From the NCBI GenBank assembly GCA_017881285.1, contig JADGRD010000111.1:1-8755 (forward strand): 8,755 bases of DNA, given 5' to 3'. The notes under the pieces were generated by a model. It did no database searches. It was not told the origin of the DNA and saw only the letters and a list, made by a program, of their open reading frames with translations. Numbering within the stretch: position 1 is the first letter of the stretch; each line of letters begins with the position of its first letter. This DNA comes from Pseudomonadota bacterium (GTDB taxonomy: Bacteria; Myxococcota_A; Polyangia; Fen-1088). This document shows positions 5,067 to 8,755 of the stretch, one piece after another. The position numbers were made by a program, and so were the translations under genes.

Positions 5067-5966
5067 ATGTCTGAACGAGGGCGTAGCGCCACTTCCTGGC
5101 GTGGTCTGTTCCACCTCGGCGTGGTCTACCTGGTGTGGAGCAGCACCTATCTCGCGATTCGCGTGGCGGTGCGACCGGGCGCCGGATTCGCGCCGTACTC
5201 GCTCGCGGCCCTGCGTTGCCTGATGGCCTTCCCGCTGCTGCTCCTGTGGGGACGGCTGCGCGGGCTGCGCCTGCTGCCCACGCGCCGCGAGCTGCCAATC
5301 CTGGCGGCATCCGGCATTCTGCTGTGGACATTCGGCAACGCCCTCGTGGTGGTGGCCGAACAGCGCGTGGACAGCGCGTTGGCGGCCATCCTCATCGCCT
5401 CGACGCCGATCTGGGTCGTACTGCTCGAGAGCCTGGCCGAGTGGCGCATCCCTTCGCGGCTCAAGGTCGCCGCTCTGCTCGTCGGGTTCGCCGGCACCGG
5501 GCTGGTCGGCTATCCCGCCTTGCGCGGTGGGGTGCGCGCCGACGTCTTGGCGGTCCTGGCCCTGCTCGTGGCCTCCCTGAGCTGGGGCGGCGGCTCGCTC
5601 TTGCAGCGGCGACGTCCCGTCGAGCTCGACGCCCTGGTCAGCGCCGCCTACCAGATGCTCTTCGGCGGGCTCGTAACCACGGCCCTGGCCTTCGCCTTTC
5701 GCGAGCCCTGGCCCAAGCCGAGCGCGACGGCCTGGATGGGCTTCGCGTTCCTGCTCGTCTTCGGTTCTCTGATTTCCTTCACCTCGTTCCTCAAGGCGCT
5801 GCACCTTTTGCCCACGCGCGTGGTCTTCACCTACGCCTACGTCAATCCCGTCCTTGCGACCTTTCTGGGGTGGCTGATCCTGGGCGAGCGGGTCCCTGCC
5901 GTGGCCGTCGCGGGCGGCGGCCTGGTCCTGCTGGGCGTGGCCGGGGCGTTCCGTGCGAAGGACTAA
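5067..5966 (+). CDS. EamA/DMT-superfamily transporter (drug/metabolite exporter-like)
   Basis: This 299-residue inner-membrane protein has about ten hydrophobic helices in two EamA-type halves, the usual size and layout of the 10-TMS DMT family. The first helix (about residues 12-34) carries the typical VVYLVWSSTYLAIRVAV pattern. The second half begins near 155 and ends with the conserved YVNPVLATFLGWLILGERV segment. Members export amino acids, metabolites or drugs; the substrate cannot be inferred here. The start is ATG 5067 because the frame upstream to 4890 overlaps the purF 3' end and encodes Arg/Pro-rich sequence unlike the family. No good ribosome site is visible before this ATG. Two inverted repeats separate it from purF, so co-transcription is uncertain. 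Confidence 0.9.
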   Translation: MSERGRSATSWRGLFHLGVVYLVWSSTYLAIRVAVRPGAGFAPYSLAALRCLMAFPLLLLWGRLRGLRLLPTRRELPILAASGILLWTFGNALVVVAEQRVDSALAAILIASTPIWVVLLESLAEWRIPSRLKVAALLVGFAGTGLVGYPALRGGVRADVLAVLALLVASLSWGGGSLLQRRRPVELDALVSAAYQMLFGGLVTTALAFAFREPWPKPSATAWMGFAFLLVFGSLISFTSFLKALHLLPTRVVFTYAYVNPVLATFLGWLILGERVPAVAVAGGGLVLLGVAGAFRAKD

Positions 5967-6009
5967 GCCCCTAACTCCGCTCTTGCCTCGCGCGCGCGGT
6001 TGTGTCGTG

Positions 6010-6024
6010 GCTCCCTACCGGAGC
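6010..6024 (+). terminator. Weak hairpin downstream of the transporter gene
   Basis: GCTCC (6010-6014) pairs with GGAGC (6020-6024) over the loop CTACC. No T-run follows closely. It lies between the transporter stop and the next gene. A (CG)5 run at 5989-5998 is just upstream. This is weak support for a terminator. Confidence 0.2.
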
Positions 6025-6037
6025 TCACATCAGGGTC

Positions 6038-6065
6038 TTGACTAACATCGCGTGATCCCTAATCG
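6038..6065 (+). promoter_or_regulatory. Putative promoter of the TolB-like/lipoprotein gene pair
   Basis: TTGACT (6038-6043) is a five-of-six match to the -35 consensus. TAATCG at 6060-6065 is a moderate -10 candidate with a 16-nt spacer, which would put the transcript start almost at the ATG at 6073. TAACAT (6043-6048), overlapping the same stretch, is an alternative -10 box that would leave a leader of about 18 nt. The choice is unresolved. Confidence 0.35.
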
Positions 6066-6072
6066 TTCTACC

Positions 6073-6921
6073 ATGCGCAGATCGAGACAAACCTCATGGG
6101 TACCGATGCTATTGGTTGGGATGATGTTGTTGCCCGCGGCCGCGTGGGGCCAGGCGAAGGTGGTGGTTCTCGACTCCGTGCAGACCTCCCTCAAGCTCAA
6201 GTTGGGCGTCAGGCAGGCGGTGGCCTCCGCGTTGGACGATCTGTCGGTGGCCATGGTTCCGCTCGAGGACGTGCTGCCGGAGGATGCGGCCTGCGCCGAT
6301 CCCGCCTGCTACGTCGCCATCGCCAAGCGGGTCGAGGCGACGCACGTTCTGCTCGTGCAAGGCGTGGCCAACCCGGCCGGGTACCGGCTGACGCTCGACG
6401 TTCGGGACGGTGAAAGCGGCCGCACGCTGGGCACCGACGGCAAGGACTGCGAGCTGTGCGCCGAGGATCAACTCGCGACCACGGTCCAGCAGAAGGTCAC
6501 GTCCTTGTGGATCCGGGTGATGCAGGAACAAGCCGGGCCGTCCCCGGCTGGACCGCCGCCGCCGGCCGGCGCCGTGGTTCCGGCGCGGGCGTCGACCACC
6601 GGTGAGGAAACATCCAGCACTTCCCACTGGTACCAGCAGCGCACGCCCTTGATGGGGCTTGGGTTCGGCGCGGTTGGCCTCGTGGCCGTGGGATTCGGCG
6701 TTTACTACATCATCCAGGACGGCAAGACCGTCGAGACTACCTCGATCAACCACAGGGGCATTATCTTGCGCGATACCGGCAAGTGGGGTTGGAGCCTGGC
6801 GGGCGTGGGCGTGGTTTCCCTGCTCGCGGGCTCGGCGATGATGATCTGGGGCGGCGACGACGGATCGAGCGTTTCCGTAGCCGTGGGGCCGCGGTCCATT
6901 GGCTTGCAGGGGAGGTTCTAG
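6073..6921 (+). CDS. TolB-N-like secreted protein with two C-terminal membrane helices
   Basis: I see a 282-residue envelope protein of a type common in Myxococcota; the specific function is unknown. Residues 1-28 form a signal peptide (MRRSRQ, hydrophobic core MLLVGMMLLPAAAWG, cleavage after about A28). Residues 28-150 resemble the TolB N-terminal/FlgO-like fold: a KVVVLD strand, then a CADPACY motif (C74, C79) and ATHVLLVQG (89-97), the usual pattern of a helix before a central strand. C126 and C129 (CELC) could make a disulfide. A Pro/Ala-rich linker (154-175) leads to two hydrophobic helices at about 191-214 and 238-260, with a short tail. ATG 6073 is chosen because it starts right at the signal peptide; a GTG at 6052 would add seven residues. 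Neither has a ribosome site. The lipoprotein gene follows after 3 nt. Confidence 0.85.
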   Translation: MRRSRQTSWVPMLLVGMMLLPAAAWGQAKVVVLDSVQTSLKLKLGVRQAVASALDDLSVAMVPLEDVLPEDAACADPACYVAIAKRVEATHVLLVQGVANPAGYRLTLDVRDGESGRTLGTDGKDCELCAEDQLATTVQQKVTSLWIRVMQEQAGPSPAGPPPPAGAVVPARASTTGEETSSTSHWYQQRTPLMGLGFGAVGLVAVGFGVYYIIQDGKTVETTSINHRGIILRDTGKWGWSLAGVGVVSLLAGSAMMIWGGDDGSSVSVAVGPRSIGLQGRF

Positions 6922-6924
6922 GAG

Positions 6925-8755
6925 ATGAAAGCCATGCGCAAATACCTCATCGCGGCTCTGGTGCTGGCGGCTGGTTGCGATGCCACGCGGCGGGACTACA
7001 GCGCGTGCGACATCAAGTACCCTGTCTGTAACAAAGGTTTCACCTGCAACCTCACCACCGAGTTGTGCGAGCCTGGCATCGACGACGGCGGGCCGCCGGA
7101 TACCAACCTCCCCCCCAGTGAGACCGGAACGCCGGTGGATGTGACGCCGGTCGAAGTCGCTGCCCCAGAGACCAGTGATGCGCCGGTCATCGACGTGGCC
7201 CCGGTCGATACCCAGCCGGTGGACGTGCGCATCACGGACGTTCCCATAACCGAGGCGGGTGGCCCCGACTTGCGCGGGCCTGACGCTCCGGGAAGCTGCA
7301 CGCTGGACACCGACTGCGTGGGCAGCGGACGGCCTCTCTGTGTAAGCGGCATGTGCGTCGCCTGCAAGACCAGCAACCAGTGCAACAACGACGCCGGCGC
7401 GCCCTTCTGCTCGGCGCAGAACACCTGCGTGTCGTGCGCCGCCGCCACCGGCGACGGCGGCATCTGCTCGGGCACGGCCGCGGTGTGCAATCCCGGCTCC
7501 GGCCGTTGCGTCGAGTGCGTGCGGAACAGCGACTGCCCGACGGCAGCGAAGGCCTTCTGTGTCGCGAACCAGTGCCAGGGCTGCAACGTGCCCGGCGCCA
7601 GCGCGGGTGGCGGCGTCAGCGACGGCGGCGTTAGCGACGGCGGTCGGATCGACGCCGGCGGCATCGACGCTGGGGTCCTTGGACCGTGCGTCGGCGCCAA
7701 GCCCGTGTGCGCCACCAGCGGCACCCTGCTCGGCCAGTGCGTGCAATGCCTCGCCAGCAGCGACTGCTCGGCCGGCACCCCGATCTGTAGCAGCGCCAAC
7801 ACCTGCACGACTTGCACCACCGACAGCCAGTGCGCCAGCCTCGGCGCTGGCCCCGGCATCTGCATGTCCCACCAGGATGGAAGGTGCGCGAGCGAGGCGG
7901 AGACGATCTACGTGAAGAACCCATCGACTTGCAGCGGGGGTGCCGGGACGGCTGCCTCGCCTTTCTGCGTTACGCAGGCTGCCGTCAACGCGGTCACTTC
8001 CAGCAGGCGGGTCATCGTGGCCAAAGGTCCGGCGACCGACGTCCTCACGCCGATCTCCTCCACAGCAAGCGGCAGCCAGATATCGATCATCGGGCAGAAC
8101 AGCGCCACCATCAACGGCGCGGGCGCCATCGGCATTCACGTGACGGCGGGTGACATTTACGTCAGGGGACTGACCGTCGCCGGCGGCAACAAGGTGGGCG
8201 TTCAGGCTGATGGCGGCGCCATGTTGCGTCTCAACCGTTGCATCATCAAGAACAACGCTGGCGGAGGACTCATCGTCAACTCCGGTGCCGAATTCGATGT
8301 GGTCAACTCCGTATTCGACAGCAACGGGTCAGGGAGCGATGGCCAGGGCCGCTTCTTTGGTGGGGCATTGCTGTTGGCGACTCCCGCCGCTGGGAAGAAG
8401 ACACGCTTCTGGTTCAATACGGTTCTCAACAACGAAGACAAGGGTGTCGTCTGCGGCAATAGCTCACAGGTGCTCGAGGGGTTGCTCATCCTCGGCAACG
8501 TGAACGGTGACCAGGGGAACTGCAGTTTCCCCGTGCTCGCCAATGTTCCTCCACAAAAGCCCAGCACAACCTCGGACACGGATGCCAACGACACGCGGCC
8601 GAAGCCGTTCGACCCAACCAAGCCCTACCATCTTGTGAAGGGAGCTTCGGCAACCACGACATCTCCCTGCATCGACTACATCTGGGATTCCACTGTGCAG
8701 TTCCCGCCAGATGATATCGACGGCGAAGCCCGGCCGTACGGCGCAGGCGCCGACT
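6925..8755 (+). CDS. Large Cys-rich lipoprotein with right-handed beta-helix domain (3' partial)
   Basis: The reading frame is open from ATG 6925 to the window edge (610 complete codons). Residues 1-18 are a lipoprotein signal with lipobox LAAGC, so C18 is the probable lipidated residue and Asp is at +2. Residues 55-123 are Pro/Asp/Val-rich linker with PVDV-type repeats. Residues 125-321 hold about seven tandem Cys-rich units (for example CVSGMCVAC, FCVANQCQGC, CSSANTCTTC), the Dickkopf-like pattern seen in myxobacterial surface proteins, interrupted by a Gly/Asp linker (228-250). From about 327 to 600 the sequence looks like a right-handed parallel beta-helix (IYVRGLTVAGGNKVGVQA, LNRCIIKNNAGGGLIVNS, NSVFDSNG). 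The final DIDGEARPYGAGAD is the usual end motif of such proteins (normally followed by xGADE), so little is missing. AGGGGAGG at 6908-6915 supports the start; ATG 6934 is an alternative. Binding or polysaccharide-related roles are guesses. Confidence 0.88.
   Translation, partial: MKAMRKYLIAALVLAAGCDATRRDYSACDIKYPVCNKGFTCNLTTELCEPGIDDGGPPDTNLPPSETGTPVDVTPVEVAAPETSDAPVIDVAPVDTQPVDVRITDVPITEAGGPDLRGPDAPGSCTLDTDCVGSGRPLCVSGMCVACKTSNQCNNDAGAPFCSAQNTCVSCAAATGDGGICSGTAAVCNPGSGRCVECVRNSDCPTAAKAFCVANQCQGCNVPGASAGGGVSDGGVSDGGRIDAGGIDAGVLGPCVGAKPVCATSGTLLGQCVQCLASSDCSAGTPICSSANTCTTCTTDSQCASLGAGPGICMSHQDGRCASEAETIYVKNPSTCSGGAGTAASPFCVTQAAVNAVTSSRRVIVAKGPATDVLTPISSTASGSQISIIGQNSATINGAGAIGIHVTAGDIYVRGLTVAGGNKVGVQADGGAMLRLNRCIIKNNAGGGLIVNSGAEFDVVNSVFDSNGSGSDGQGRFFGGALLLATPAAGKKTRFWFNTVLNNEDKGVVCGNSSQVLEGLLILGNVNGDQGNCSFPVLANVPPQKPSTTSDTDANDTRPKPFDPTKPYHLVKGASATTTSPCIDYIWDSTVQFPPDDIDGEARPYGAGAD
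7609..7668 (+). repeat. Four in-frame 15-bp tandem units in the lipoprotein gene
   Basis: Two near-identical units, GGCGGCGTYAGCGAC at 7609-7623 and 7624-7638 (one silent C/T difference), are followed by two diverged ones at 7639-7653 and 7654-7668. They encode GGVSD, GGVSD, GGRID and AGGID, a flexible acidic linker between the fourth and fifth Cys-rich units. Copy number could change by slippage without breaking the frame. Confidence 0.7.

Noticed and set aside
5989..5998. (CG)5 alternating tract as a possible Z-DNA or regulatory site
   Set aside because: Ten bases of alternating CG is expected occasionally in DNA of this composition, and nothing else links it to regulation.
6109..8139. A 676-codon open frame on the - strand, spanning most of the TolB-like gene and the first two thirds of the lipoprotein gene
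   Set aside because: It is antisense to two well-supported genes, its product is Ala/Gly/Arg/His-rich without recognisable motifs, and long antisense frames are common in GC-rich DNA with G/C at third codon positions.

Overview
The window is a GC-rich bacterial chromosome segment with every recognisable gene on the + strand. The gene set (three tandem bactofilins, a TolB-like periplasmic protein with C-terminal membrane helices, and a large lipoprotein with Cys-rich repeats and a beta-helix) fits a member of the Myxococcota or a close deltaproteobacterial relative. That assignment is inferred from gene content; no rRNA or other marker gene is present. The sequence shows no insertion sequence, phage gene, CRISPR array or tRNA.

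Layout. (1) 37-1791: an unrecognised, probably all-helical soluble protein is followed 3 nt later by a type-4 (Fe-S) uracil-DNA glycosylase; the two look co-transcribed and end at a hairpin near 1802-1828. (2) 1838-3303: a sigma70-like promoter with a perfect TTGACA box precedes three bactofilin genes in a row. The third carries a long Ala/Pro-rich tail ending in KKKVRRR. (3) 3304-3576: a 273-nt intergenic region whose centre (about 3355-3483) folds into a long near-continuous hairpin. Its middle is built from four tandem G-A/A-G steps separated by G-C pairs, which makes it a candidate structured RNA or hairpin element on the + strand. (4) 3577-4974: purF, the first committed enzyme of purine synthesis, with all four Fe-S cysteines. 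(5) 4977-5045: two successive perfect 9-bp inverted repeats, then an EamA/DMT-family membrane transporter (5067-5966). (6) 6073 to the right edge: a two-gene unit made of a TolB-like secreted/membrane protein and, 3 nt later, a 610-residue (so far) lipoprotein that runs off the window close to its natural end.

How the parts relate. The bactofilins probably form one cytoskeletal module, with short core-only polymers plus a tailed one that could bind partners or membrane. udg, purF and the transporter are ordinary DNA-repair, nucleotide-synthesis and transport genes with no visible functional tie to it. The last two genes look like an envelope pair. The most unusual signal is the G-A-rich hairpin between the bactofilins and purF.
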